Of a DNA stretch of 64,000 nt, positions 18,234 to 26,268 are shown piece after piece. This DNA is from Lagierella sp. (GTDB taxonomy: Bacteria; Bacillota; Clostridia; Tissierellales; Peptoniphilaceae), in NCBI RefSeq assembly GCF_029983815.1, contig NZ_JASBYU010000006.1, positions 1 to 64,000 of the forward strand, in the 5' to 3' direction. How positions within the stretch are numbered: the first letter of the stretch is position 1; every line of letters begins with the position of its first letter. The position numbers and the translations under genes were made by a program. A model generated the notes under the pieces. The model ran no database searches. It was not told the DNA's origin and was given only the letters and a program-made list of their open reading frames with translations.

Positions 18234-19142
18234 CTACTCTTTATCCCAGATCTTCCACTTTTTCCTCTCTTCTTCTAGAAGTTCTTTGTCTGTCTTTTTT
18301 AGATTTTCCTTTAATATTTTTACCAAGTCTTCTTTTCTATCTGGAATTAGTGTTGTTATGGGAACGACTTTGGTCTTATGGGTGCCGTTATAAATAGTTC
18401 TTATATCTAGATTTTCCAGTAACATTATCTCTTCTTCTATCTGCTGTCTAAGGGTTATTCTTTCAAATTCTCCTGTTCTGATGCGTTCTACAAGTCCTGC
18501 GCCGCTGAAGATTACCAAATTTACCACCACAATTTCAAAGGGATTAACTCTATTTAAAAACCTTGCAGTGTTTAAAATATGCTCCTTTGAATATTTCTTT
18601 CCACCAAGGCCTAGCATAATGTATACGGAATAGGAAATTCCTAATTCTTCTAGCAATTTTAGTGCATTGTACTGATCTTCTACCGTCACACCCTTTTGTT
18701 GATAAGAAAGTACTCTTTCATCTCCCGACTCAATTCCAACACAAACCCTATCAAGTCCTAGACTTTTAAGAAGTTTTAAATCTTTTTTTGACTTTCTCAA
18801 AACATCATCTGCCCTAGCAAAGGTTGAAACATATTTCATCTTTGGAAAGTTCTTTCTTATCTCTTTTAAAATCTCCACAAGACTATCTGTCTTTAAACAA
18901 AGGGCGTTTCCCTCCAGTAGGGTAAACTTACTTGGGACAAATCTCTTATCTTCATAAAACTTTGCCCTTTTCCTAATATATTCTTTTATATCTTCAAGGT
19001 TGAAAACCTTGAAACTTTTCCCCACATTTAGGTCACAAAATAGACATTTCCCATAGGAACAACCATCTGTTACAGGTATCATTTCGTTGTGCATTTCAGG
19101 CATAGGACTGTACATATACCTATCATAAAAACCCTTTATCAT
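18234..19142 (-). CDS. Radical SAM protein, Cx4CxxC type
   Basis: Radical S-adenosylmethionine enzyme of about 302 residues with an Elp3-like core. The iron-sulfur motif is C-SYGK-C-LF-C near residues 28-36: four, not three, residues separate the first two cysteines. This matches a known subfamily with CSxxKCxFC. Later motifs fit the barrel: GIESGDERVL, and VYIMLGLGGKKYS before the C-terminal part. The reaction is not known for this subfamily. I place the start at the ATG at 19142, preceded by GGTGGT; an in-frame GTG at 19154 has no ribosome site. Single-gene unit flanked by terminators. Confidence 0.85.
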   Translation of the reverse strand: MIKGFYDRYMYSPMPEMHNEMIPVTDGCSYGKCLFCDLNVGKSFKVFNLEDIKEYIRKRAKFYEDKRFVPSKFTLLEGNALCLKTDSLVEILKEIRKNFPKMKYVSTFARADDVLRKSKKDLKLLKSLGLDRVCVGIESGDERVLSYQQKGVTVEDQYNALKLLEELGISYSVYIMLGLGGKKYSKEHILNTARFLNRVNPFEIVVVNLVIFSGAGLVERIRTGEFERITLRQQIEEEIMLLENLDIRTIYNGTHKTKVVPITTLIPDRKEDLVKILKENLKKTDKELLEEERKKWKIWDKE

Positions 19143-19173
19143 TTTTACCACCACTGGATCAATTTTTGTATGT

Positions 19174-19201
19174 AAAATCGAGCAGCCAATTGACTGCTCG
19201 A
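19174..19201 (-). terminator. Terminator of the asp23 operon
   Basis: On the minus strand an 8-bp stem TCGAGCAG/CTGCTCGA is followed by TTTTAC. A second small hairpin, CCCTCT/AGAGGG (19215-19231), lies between it and the asp23 stop codon. Together they end the envelope-stress operon. Confidence 0.75.
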
Positions 19202-19245
19202 CTATATTGCCAAACCCTCTATTAAAGAGGGATATAATCTAATTG

Positions 19246-19782
19246 TTATCTAAGATTTGGTCTTTGTTCATATTCGTCATTAGGTTGATTTTCTTTTCTC
19301 TTCTTTAATTCAAATTCTTTTCTTGTCATCACATCGTCAACTCTTACATTGACTTCAACAACCTTAAGTCCTGTCATTTGTCCAACGGATTGACTGATGT
19401 TTCTCTTTAATTCTTCAAATACCTTTGGTGCAGAATGACCATACTCAAGAATTATTGATGCGTCTATTGCCGCTTCTTTTTCACCAACTTCAGCGTTTAT
19501 ACCCTTTGTTAGGCTATAGCCACCAAATTGTTCAGAAATTCCTGAAAAGAAACCACCTTTCATATCTAAAACCCCTGAAACTTCATTGCATGCAATTGCA
19601 GCAATCTTTTCTACAACGGAGTCATCAAATGTTAATTTTGACTCGTGGGCAGGTTTTGTAATCTTATTTACATCTTCTTTAAGGTTTTCGGCGAATCTTT
19701 CTCTATTTTCTTCGCTTTCTCTTTTTTCTTGTTCCTTTTTGTTTATACCAGCAATTTCATTATATTTTTCTTCACTAGCCAT
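19246..19782 (-). CDS. asp23: Asp23/Gls24 family envelope stress protein
   Basis: Member (178 residues) of the Asp23/Gls24 (DUF322) family, small proteins held at the membrane by AmaP and linked to cell-envelope stress. The N-terminal third (1-50) is charged and probably disordered. The family domain (about 50-160) shows LTFDDSVVEKIAAIA, EVSGVLDM, ASIILEYG and VNVRVDDV. The tail is basic and hydrophilic. Third gene of amaP-DUF2273-asp23, 18 bases after the DUF2273 gene, with a GGAG ribosome site. This gene set is the standard Firmicutes arrangement. Confidence 0.9.
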   Translation of the reverse strand: MASEEKYNEIAGINKKEQEKRESEENRERFAENLKEDVNKITKPAHESKLTFDDSVVEKIAAIACNEVSGVLDMKGGFFSGISEQFGGYSLTKGINAEVGEKEAAIDASIILEYGHSAPKVFEELKRNISQSVGQMTGLKVVEVNVRVDDVMTRKEFELKKRKENQPNDEYEQRPNLR

Positions 19783-19800
19783 TTTAACATCTCCTTTTTA

Positions 19801-20115
19801 TTAATATCTATTGAAAAAATTTTCCAACCTAAACAAAATCTTAGGATTACCATCTTTTAGTTGTCCTATAAGTTTTCCTAAAAAGTATAAGATGATAATC
19901 AGTAGGGTTTTAAAGAAACCAATTGTTAAAAACAAAATGGCAATTATCAAACCCATTACAGTATATTTAAATTCATTCCAGTGAAACTTTAAGAAATTTT
20001 TCAACCTATTTCTAAAGACGGAAGTTGCTGTTTCCTTTTCTTTGATGTCATTTCTACTTCCATTAGAGGTTGGTCTATTAAAGTCCTCTGGGTAATTGTC
20101 AAATCTATTATCCAT
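19801..20115 (-). CDS. DUF2273 small membrane protein of the asp23 operon
   Basis: A 104-residue protein: a charged N-terminus (1-45), then two hydrophobic segments (about 52-70 and 71-88; VMGLIIAILFLTIGFFK then LLIIILYFLGKLIG). The sequence fits DUF2273, usually found between amaP and asp23 or beside them. Longer at the N-terminus than most family members. Starts 9 bases after amaP, so translation is probably coupled. Biochemical role is unknown; membrane partner of Asp23 is inferred from context. Confidence 0.8.
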   Translation of the reverse strand: MDNRFDNYPEDFNRPTSNGSRNDIKEKETATSVFRNRLKNFLKFHWNEFKYTVMGLIIAILFLTIGFFKTLLIIILYFLGKLIGQLKDGNPKILFRLENFFNRY

Positions 20116-20124
20116 TGTCCCCTC

Positions 20125-20670
20125 CTAAACCACTCTTCTATTGGTATCAAGTTTTATATCGTAGAATTTAACATCTACCATTTCCACTGGATATCCAGTA
20201 AACTTCTCCAGTCCTTCTTTAACTTCCTGCTTGATAGTCTCCCCTAGTACATTTAAGTCTTCACCTTGGTAGACTCCGCAAAGAAGTTTTGTTCTGATTT
20301 CATTGTTTCCAGAATTCTTTACTTTCACATCAACTTGGGCATTTCTTACTTCTGGATGTCTGTCCAGAGTGCTCAAAACATTGGACTCCAAAGCCCTCGA
20401 AGTAATCAATATCTCTCCTGACTTGTCCCTATCTATAATATAATTTGTTAAGGACGGACTAACTATTACTCTTATTAACAGATATAGTCCCAAAAGTCCA
20501 CTAATTATGGTTATAGTTGTGAGGAAATAGTAGAACCAATCCTCCTGTCCGTAGGCCCTTAACTGTTCTGTTAGTGAACCGTAATCAAAAATTATAAAAT
20601 ATGAGACAAATAAGGTCAGGAGTAAAATCAATGCAAGAATCGTATTAATCCATTTTTGCCATTTTCTCAC
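20125..20670 (-). CDS. amaP: Alkaline shock response membrane anchor protein AmaP
   Basis: A 181-residue membrane anchor for Asp23. Two transmembrane segments (about 8-30 and 49-68) are followed by a cytoplasmic Asp23-like domain with SGEILITSRALES, PEVRNAQVDVKVKN and GEDLNVLGETIKQEV. Length and order fit AmaP. First gene of the operon. A sigma-B-like promoter pattern is found about 48 bases upstream of the start. Confidence 0.85.
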   Translation of the reverse strand: MRKWQKWINTILALILLLTLFVSYFIIFDYGSLTEQLRAYGQEDWFYYFLTTITIISGLLGLYLLIRVIVSPSLTNYIIDRDKSGEILITSRALESNVLSTLDRHPEVRNAQVDVKVKNSGNNEIRTKLLCGVYQGEDLNVLGETIKQEVKEGLEKFTGYPVEMVDVKFYDIKLDTNRRVV

Positions 20671-20717
20671 TCCTATCCCTCCCTGATAATCGTTTTAATT
20701 TGCCTTACAATATATTT

Positions 20718-20742
20718 ATATCCGACGAGAGCTATTTTAAAC
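20718..20742 (-). promoter_or_regulatory. Sigma-B-like promoter in front of amaP
   Basis: On the minus strand GTTTAA (20742-20737), 13-bp spacer, GGATAT (20723-20718), 48 bases before the AmaP start. The general-stress sigma-B consensus is GTTTAA-N12-14-GGGTAT, so one base differs. The asp23 locus is a classic sigma-B target in Staphylococcus. No good sigma-A promoter is evident at the same spot. Most clostridia lack sigma-B, so chance remains possible. Confidence 0.45.
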
Positions 20743-20973
20743 ATTGTTCTTTTATTTCTTTTTGTTATATTTCTTCGCTATTTAAAGTTTATTGTCAATT
20801 TGTTGTCCTATTAGCTTTTTTTCTTTTTCATTTTTGTAATTTTTTATCCTGTTATTTTATCAATGTTCAACTATTAGTTTGAAAATAACATAGTATAATG
20901 GCTAATTTAAGCTCTTTAATCAATTAATAACAATTTGGAAAAAATCATTCAAATATTAAAACTTTGTAACACT

Positions 20974-20998
20974 TGTTAAGTTTTACAATAACTTAACA
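20974..20998 (+). promoter_or_regulatory. Perfect inverted repeat upstream of the alcohol dehydrogenase
   Basis: TGTTAAGTT-N7-AACTTAACA, 9-bp perfect arms, 71 bases upstream of the -35 box. The half-site TTAAGTT is also present as an inverted pair upstream of the GldA-like gene (23517-23551). Candidate regulator-binding site; it resembles but does not match the Rex consensus spacing. Confidence 0.5.
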
Positions 20999-21068
20999 GT
21001 TCTAACCTAAAGTATGAAAACTAGAGGTTTGACTAGGCAAAAATGCAAAACTGACTAGTTTTATATCC

Positions 21069-21096
21069 TTGACTACTGATTAACGCGTGTTAAAAT
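21069..21096 (+). promoter_or_regulatory. Promoter of the iron alcohol dehydrogenase
   Basis: TTGACT (21069-21074), 16-bp spacer, TAAAAT (21091-21096). The spacer holds TTAAC-GCGT-GTTAA (21080-21093), a perfect inverted repeat positioned so that a bound repressor would block RNA polymerase. Start codon 34 bases downstream with AGGAGGG before it. The rest of the 459-bp gap from 20671 holds no gene. Confidence 0.55.
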
Positions 21097-21129
21097 TTAA
21101 TTAGATAATAATTTAACAGGAGGGAAATT

Positions 21130-22308
21130 ATGAATAGATACACATTACCTAGAGACATGTACTATGGTAGAGGTGCTATTGATGCACTTAAGGACTTAGA
21201 AGGAAAAAGAGCGATTGTTGTAGTTGGCGGCGGCTCCATGAAGAGATTTGGTTTTCTTGATAAGGTAGTAGAAAACTTAAAAGCTGCAAAAATGGAAGTA
21301 AAGCTTTTTGAAAATGTTGAATCTGATCCATCTGTTGAAACTGTAATGGCCGGTGCAAAGGCAATGCAAAAATTTGAACCAGACTGGATTGTAGCCATGG
21401 GCGGTGGTTCCCCTATTGATGCTGCCAAAGCCATGTGGGTGTTCTATGAATATCCAGAGGTAAGTTTTGAAGATATAATTGTTCCTTTCAGTTTTCCTAA
21501 GTTGAGAAATAAAGCAAAGTTTGTTGCTATCTCTTCAACTTCTGGAACTGCGACTGAAGTTACAGCTTTTTCAGTAATAACAGACTATGAAAAGGGCATT
21601 AAGTATCCACTGGCAGACTTTGAAATCACTCCAGACATTGCAATTGTTGACCCGGATGTGGCTGAAACCATGCCTCCAAGGCTAACTGCAAATACTGGAA
21701 TGGACGCTTTGACCCACGCCTTTGAAGCTTATGTAGCCACAGGTCATAGCGTATTTACAGATCCTTTAGCCCTTAAGGCAATTGAGATGGTCTTTGAATA
21801 TCTACCTAAGTCCTATGAAGGTTGTAAGGACTCTAAGGAACAAATGCACTATGCACAATGTCTAGCTGGACAGGCTTTCTCCAACGCGCTTCTTGGAATA
21901 GTCCACTCATTAGCCCACAAGACTGGTGCTGCATTTTCTACAGGACATATCGTACATGGATATGCAAATGCAATGTATTTGCCATATGTTATACAGTACA
22001 ATAGAAAAGACGAAGACACTTTAAAACGATATGGTGAAATTGGTAAGTATCTTGGATTGGAAGGTTCTGATTTAGAAATCAGCAACATTTTAATCGATAA
22101 GATCCATGAGTTTAATGCTAAATTTGATATTAAGAACAATTTGAGGGAATTTGGTATCATCGAAGATGAGTTTAGGGAAAAGCTTGATCAAATTGCTACA
22201 GATGCCGTTGCCGACGCTTGTACTCTTTCAAACCCAAGAAAAGTAGATGTAGAAAATATGAAGAAAATACTTGAATATATTTATGAAGGAAAAGAAATAA
22301 ACTTCTAG
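21130..22308 (+). CDS. Iron-containing alcohol dehydrogenase
   Basis: NAD(P)H-dependent group III alcohol dehydrogenase (392 residues), interconverting aldehydes and primary alcohols during fermentation. The nucleotide site shows VVVGGGS near 31 and GGGSPIDAAKA near 92. Metal ligands are in the expected places: Asp and His in MDALTHAFEAY (about 191-199), His in HSLAHKTG (about 259-263) and His in GHIVHGYA (about 273-277). Length is typical. Single-gene unit with its own promoter and a shared terminator. Substrate (ethanol, butanol or another alcohol) cannot be fixed from the sequence. Confidence 0.9.
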   Translation: MNRYTLPRDMYYGRGAIDALKDLEGKRAIVVVGGGSMKRFGFLDKVVENLKAAKMEVKLFENVESDPSVETVMAGAKAMQKFEPDWIVAMGGGSPIDAAKAMWVFYEYPEVSFEDIIVPFSFPKLRNKAKFVAISSTSGTATEVTAFSVITDYEKGIKYPLADFEITPDIAIVDPDVAETMPPRLTANTGMDALTHAFEAYVATGHSVFTDPLALKAIEMVFEYLPKSYEGCKDSKEQMHYAQCLAGQAFSNALLGIVHSLAHKTGAAFSTGHIVHGYANAMYLPYVIQYNRKDEDTLKRYGEIGKYLGLEGSDLEISNILIDKIHEFNAKFDIKNNLREFGIIEDEFREKLDQIATDAVADACTLSNPRKVDVENMKKILEYIYEGKEINF

Positions 22309-22316
22309 AACATGGA

Positions 22317-22340
22317 AAAAGGGGCATTTTCGCCCCTTTT
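22317..22340. terminator. Bidirectional terminator between the two dehydrogenases
   Basis: AAAAGGGGC-ATTTTC-GCCCCTTTT: a GC-rich stem flanked by A4 and T4, so it works in both directions. It lies 9 bases after the plus-strand gene and 24 bases after the end of the minus-strand gene. Confidence 0.9.
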
Positions 22341-22363
22341 CTAATTCCCATTATTATAAGATT

Positions 22364-23458
22364 TTATTTCTTATGTTCTTCATAGTACTTTGTTCCAAGA
22401 CTATCGGCTGTAAGCACAAAATCCTTAAGTCGTTCAGGAGTTACTTCTCCCACTAAATTGTGTATGGTTTCTCCCTCTGCACATGCCTTTTCACAACCTA
22501 TCATCAAATCTTCCTCTTTTATATTAAGATCCTCTAAGGTTAGTGGAAGACCCAATTTATAGCATAGGTCAATTACCTTGTATAGTTCTTCTTTTGGACT
22601 TGCTTCCATCAATAGCTGAACGATTGTACCAAAGGCAACTATTTCACCATGCATAGCATCTACAAATTCTATTTCTGTAAATCCATTGTAAATAGAATGT
22701 GCAGCTGCAAGTCCACCATTGTCCGCACCAACACCACTTAGGTAGGTTGCCGCTTCGATAATCTTGTCTACGGATTCATTTACTACCCTTTTCTCAAGGG
22801 ATGCTATTGCAATTTCTCCATGCTCAAATAAGATTTCGTTACATAGTTTACACAAAGCCAAAGCAGAGTCACTTATTCCTCCATTTTCCAAAGATGGAGC
22901 TCCTACCTTCTTACAAGCCCTAGCTTCATAGTAGGTGGCAAGGGCATCTCCAATTCCTGCAACTAAAAACTTTGAAGGAGCATTAGCAATTACATTTGTG
23001 TCCACCATAACCATATTTGGATTGTCTGGATAGAAAATGTATCTGTCAAAGGTTCCATCATCATTATAAATTACAGAAAGTCCTGTACATGGAGCATCTG
23101 TAGCTACAACTGTTGGAAGTACAATGATAGGCTTTTTAGTATAATATGCAGAAGCCTTTGCCGTATCTATGGCAGATCCACCACCAAGTCCAACTACTAC
23201 GTCGATATTGTCTTCCTTGATTATTTCACTCATCCTATCGATTTCACCATTGGAACTGATTCCTGCAAATTCTTCGTACCTTCTGTAGACACCGCTGTCG
23301 CCAAAACTCTTTTCAAGTTTATCCTTACAGTATTTAAGTCCACTTCCTGAAGCTACAAATAAAAATCTTTCTCCATAGTCCTTACCATAGTCATAGAATT
23401 CTTCAAAGGCATTTCTCCCTTGGATGTATTTTTGTGGTGTTCTAATTAATTTAAGCAT
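22364..23458 (-). CDS. gldA: Glycerol dehydrogenase-like iron/zinc dehydrogenase (GldA family)
   Basis: A 364-residue NAD-dependent polyol dehydrogenase of the GldA branch. The nucleotide loop is GGGSAIDTAKA near 93, followed by the GldA-type strand IIVLPTVVATDAPCT. Metal ligands: Asp in GIGDALATYYEA (about 170), His in AAHSIYNG (about 253) and His in DAMHGEIVAFG (about 268). Expected reaction: glycerol to dihydroxyacetone; related substrates are possible. GAAAGGAGAA precedes the start. It faces the alcohol dehydrogenase, so both may serve redox balance. Confidence 0.88.
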   Translation of the reverse strand: MLKLIRTPQKYIQGRNAFEEFYDYGKDYGERFLFVASGSGLKYCKDKLEKSFGDSGVYRRYEEFAGISSNGEIDRMSEIIKEDNIDVVVGLGGGSAIDTAKASAYYTKKPIIVLPTVVATDAPCTGLSVIYNDDGTFDRYIFYPDNPNMVMVDTNVIANAPSKFLVAGIGDALATYYEARACKKVGAPSLENGGISDSALALCKLCNEILFEHGEIAIASLEKRVVNESVDKIIEAATYLSGVGADNGGLAAAHSIYNGFTEIEFVDAMHGEIVAFGTIVQLLMEASPKEELYKVIDLCYKLGLPLTLEDLNIKEEDLMIGCEKACAEGETIHNLVGEVTPERLKDFVLTADSLGTKYYEEHKK

Positions 23459-23516
23459 ATTTCTCCTTTCAAACTGTAAATAATATTGTATTGATGTTTC
23501 GTTTAATTTTTAACTA

Positions 23517-23551
23517 AATAACTTAAAAATTTTGCAATTTATTAAGTTATT
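23517..23551 (-). promoter_or_regulatory. Inverted repeat upstream of the GldA-like gene
   Basis: AATAACTTAA (23517-23526) and TTAAGTTATT (23542-23551) are perfect 10-bp arms with a 15-base spacer, about 60-95 bases upstream of the start. A second, wider pair, AATATTGTATTG (23490) and CAATACAATATT (23629), encloses it. The TTAAGTT half-site is shared with the alcohol dehydrogenase upstream region. The rest of the gap 23459-23778 holds no gene. Confidence 0.45.
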
Positions 23552-23721
23552 ACTGACCGACCATTAAATTTTATACCCTAAAACATTTTCCTAAAACATG
23601 GTTGTAGGACTTTGGAGTCTACATTAACCAATACAATATTTTTTTAATGAAGATTATACGTTTGTCAAAAAATAAAGAAAACCACAAAAAACAAACTCAC
23701 TCTTTCCCCTAAATAATGGAA

Positions 23722-23754
23722 TTACCCCTAATTCCTATATGAATTTAGGGGTAA
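23722..23754 (-). terminator. Hairpin after the small membrane protein gene
   Basis: TTACCCCTAATTC pairs with GAATTTAGGGGTAA with one bulged base, loop CTATAT, 25 bases after the stop codon of the small membrane gene. The tail is only weakly T-rich. Probable terminator. Confidence 0.5.
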
Positions 23755-23778
23755 AATAATTATGAGTTTCTTATATTT

Positions 23779-23961
23779 TTATTTTCTTTTAGCAGGTTTA
23801 TTATTCTTTGCTCTATACTTTTTAACAAGTCCAACTACTATGAAAGTTCCACCAAATCCTATTAAAAATCCTAGGATTCCATCCCCTGCCTTGGTAACTT
23901 CACTCAATATAAGTGCAACAAAGAGTAGTATTCCACCTATCATTATTAAAAAATTATCCAT
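23779..23961 (-). CDS. Small two-segment membrane protein, unrecognised
   Basis: A 60-residue protein with two hydrophobic segments (about 4-20 and 28-47) separated by TKAGDG, and a strongly basic tail (KKYRAKNNKPAKRK). The ribosome site GGAGGA is well placed, which supports a real gene over the antisense frame at the same place. No family recognised. Single-gene unit. Confidence 0.6.
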   Translation of the reverse strand: MDNFLIMIGGILLFVALILSEVTKAGDGILGFLIGFGGTFIVVGLVKKYRAKNNKPAKRK

Positions 23962-24221
23962 TATTCCTCCAAATTAGTACTTAATCAAATATAAAAAAGG
24001 CTGTTAATCTTAAGTGTGAAGACAAAGTTTAAATCTTGATTCCTCGACTAATTTAATTAATCCTAGTGTTAATTCCTTACTCTATCAACAACCTTAAGTT
24101 ATGAAGCCTTTATTTGTCTCTATTAGTTTTAATACCCAATCCTATAGTCCATACAACAAAAATTTCTATGACTGATACCATTCCCTGTATGTTAAGAAAT
24201 TGTGATAATTAAAACCGCCAA

Positions 24222-24650
24222 TTATTTTCCAAGCTTTTCAATCTCCAAATCCAATCTTTTAATTAAATCCAAAATAGACTCTCTGAAAACAGCAAGTTGT
24301 CTAAGGGATTCTTTAATCTCCCCCTGAACCCTTAAGTCCGTAAATATATTATCAAACCACATGTCCAAAGCTCTATCAGATATACTATCCCTAACACTTT
24401 CAGGCAAAGTCATATTCACATCTGCCAATTCCTTATTTAAATTTTCAAGCGACTCACTTATTCCATAGATATATTGATTAGCCTTATTGATTTTATTTCT
24501 CTTTAACAAGCTAGTTATAAACCCACCTGCAAATATATCCCACTTTCCCCAAGTACGGGCACTATTAAGATAACTTGTAGCATTGTCAATACTATCTATA
24601 ACTTCATTAGCCGCCTCTTTTGCTTCAAGAAGTTCCTTTATTCTATCCAT
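24222..24650 (-). CDS. Hypothetical helical protein
   Basis: A 142-residue soluble protein, mostly alpha-helical, with heptad-like stretches at both ends (about 1-25, 75-100 and 110-140). Motifs such as WGKWDIFAGGFITSLLKRNKI suggest a conserved small family of Firmicutes hypothetical proteins, but I cannot name it. It lies 8 bases after the membrane protein gene upstream and is probably co-transcribed with it. Confidence 0.7.
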   Translation of the reverse strand: MDRIKELLEAKEAANEVIDSIDNATSYLNSARTWGKWDIFAGGFITSLLKRNKINKANQYIYGISESLENLNKELADVNMTLPESVRDSISDRALDMWFDNIFTDLRVQGEIKESLRQLAVFRESILDLIKRLDLEIEKLGK

Positions 24651-24658
24651 CTTTGTCT

Positions 24659-25126
24659 CTACCTTCCTAGATTTTCATGCTTAACTTCAGGCATGTCAGA
24701 AAAATTATTTGAATTTAAAATACTTATAACTTTTTCACTATCTACCCTAGAATAAACCTGTTTAAACGTGGTGCCATAGGCCACAATACGCAATTCTAAA
24801 TCATCCTTATTTATAACCCTTAAATCCTTCACAGCCTCAAAAGGAACAAACTTTGCAATCATAGAACTTAAATCAACAAAAAATCCCCCATCACTTATAC
24901 CAGTAATTCTCGTGAAAGAAAACACAAAAACCATACCAGCCGCAACAAGGATATATCCAACAATCGTATTGTCGTATTTGAAACATATCATAACCGAGAA
25001 TAGCGTGAAAATGAGCAAAGTGATTTTAACAATAGCGGGAGTCTTTGTGTGATATTTTATATTCCTTGCATGGTAAAAATTGTATGCAGTGGCTATGAGG
25101 AATATGGTGAGTAGTAAGTATTTCAT
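24659..25126 (-). CDS. Hypothetical membrane protein
   Basis: A 155-residue protein with three or four hydrophobic segments in the first 75 residues and a cytoplasmic tail. The tail (about 85-145) has strand-rich content with FVPFEAVKDLRVINKDD and TFKQVYSRVDSEKVISIL, resembling PH-like tails of small bacterial membrane proteins. No firm family. First gene of a likely two-gene operon; GGAGGAAA precedes the start. Confidence 0.65.
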   Translation of the reverse strand: MKYLLLTIFLIATAYNFYHARNIKYHTKTPAIVKITLLIFTLFSVMICFKYDNTIVGYILVAAGMVFVFSFTRITGISDGGFFVDLSSMIAKFVPFEAVKDLRVINKDDLELRIVAYGTTFKQVYSRVDSEKVISILNSNNFSDMPEVKHENLGR

Positions 25127-25233
25127 AAAAATTTCCTCCTTTGTGATTTTTAATAAAAAATTAAGCGATAGTTAAATAATTAACTTTTCCAATATTATCC
25201 TTAAAATCAAGCTCCAATCCACAGAATCAAACC

Positions 25234-25875
25234 TTATAAAAAGTCCTTAAATACCTCTTCAAAAATCTTAATCCCTTCTTCATCCATATGATATTTATAC
25301 TTCTCCTCTGACTCATCAAAGTCAGTACATGGTTTATAAGCGCTGTCTGGACATTCATATCCTAGTAGTCTTGCTATTGCTATAGGAAAATCTGCATAGG
25401 CATCTGCAACTGCTGTAACTATGTTCCCATCAACTACTATTGGCTTATATTGTATGTTTTCATCTTTGATAAAGGGAAGTCTTTCATTCATTTCCACATA
25501 AAGTTGGTTTGTAAACTTCTTGTCATCAAGTAGTCCTGCCATGGATAAAAATATTGGACCGCCACAAATTGCACCTATTACGAAGTCTGGGTATTTCTTA
25601 AGACCTCGTAAAAAGTCTATAAGCTTATGGTCATTTAAAGATTCTCTGATGTCACTAATTCCCGGTAAAATCAAACAATCATAGTCATTTACATCAAACT
25701 CATCCAATGTCTTTTCAGGCTGAATGATAACACCTTCTTCAGATTTTACAAAGTCTTTGCTGGATGATAACACGACAGTTTTTGATTCAAAGTACCATCT
25801 AAACAGTGCAATAGTGTTGCCAATTTCCTGCAAACTAAATTCTGGATAAACCAGTAGTGCAATTTTCTTTTTCAT
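25234..25875 (-). CDS. DJ-1/PfpI family protein
   Basis: A 213-residue class I glutamine amidotransferase-like protein of the DJ-1/PfpI superfamily. The core begins KKKIALLVYPEFSLQEIGN. The nucleophile elbow is AICGGPIFLSMAGLL with Cys near 104; YDCLILPGISD (about 67-77) forms the preceding strand. Members include protein deglycases, proteases and chaperones, so the activity is uncertain. The segment upstream of this gene, including its first codons, is duplicated at 28185-28465. Confidence 0.85.
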   Translation of the reverse strand: MKKKIALLVYPEFSLQEIGNTIALFRWYFESKTVVLSSSKDFVKSEEGVIIQPEKTLDEFDVNDYDCLILPGISDIRESLNDHKLIDFLRGLKKYPDFVIGAICGGPIFLSMAGLLDDKKFTNQLYVEMNERLPFIKDENIQYKPIVVDGNIVTAVADAYADFPIAIARLLGYECPDSAYKPCTDFDESEEKYKYHMDEEGIKIFEEVFKDFL

Positions 25876-26155
25876 AGTCCACCTCTTTTAAACTTTAAAC
25901 ACATTCCAAATACAGTTTATTTACATATTTACCCCAATAACTAATAATCAATTTAAAATTAGTAAATGTATTTAAATTTCTTTTAAATCTAAAACCTGCT
26001 ACACTTTGCTCATATATAGTCTTTGGAAGCCTTTTAATAATTATCGATTCATTTTTAAGTGCGACGTAAAATTTTGCGTTGCACTTTTGCGTTGCAAATG
26101 ATGCGTAAATTTCGACCAAGTGATGCGCAAATTTGTTAAAAAGTTAAAATTACAT
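25861..26155 (-). repeat. ~290-bp duplicated segment, copy 1 (PfpI upstream region)
   Basis: Contains the first five codons, ribosome site and upstream region of the PfpI gene. Over about 200 bases it matches 28185-28465 at around 94 percent by eye. The match includes the word GATGCGCAAATTTG near the far end, where copy 1 has an extra 15 bases. Same orientation as copy 2. Confidence 0.85.
25895..26119 (-). CDS. Possible small protein inside the duplicated segment
   Basis: A 74-residue frame ending 19 bases before the PfpI start. The second copy (28258-28440) keeps the frame for about 45 residues (ALKNESIIIKRLPK, YEQSVAGFRFKR) and then stops early because a TGG codon is TAG there. Within the shared part most base changes are silent and two change residues, which hints at coding. 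There is no good ribosome site and no known family, so it may instead be part of a decayed gene. Confidence 0.25.
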   Translation of the reverse strand: MVEIYASFATQKCNAKFYVALKNESIIIKRLPKTIYEQSVAGFRFKRNLNTFTNFKLIISYWGKYVNKLYLECV

Positions 26156-26268
26156 GTTTTAGGATCTACTTCGAATGTAATTAAATCCTACTAATCCTGG
26201 TATAACTGAATTAAATGGGTATAATATTATTAGATTCAAATTTTTTCTGTGAATTTTGTCTTAATTTT

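Noticed and set aside
20700..20882. Plus-strand 60-codon Phe/Tyr-rich frame
   Set aside because: It lies in AT-rich promoter DNA, has no ribosome site and its composition is that of random AT-rich sequence.
23762..23977. Plus-strand 71-codon frame
   Set aside because: It is antisense to the small membrane protein gene, which has a good ribosome site and better protein character.
26095..26140. Two near-identical ~20-bp units (GATGCGTAAATTT / GATGCGCAAATTT) as a start of a CRISPR array
   Set aside because: Only two units with no spacer regularity and no cas genes; they are part of the duplicated segment.
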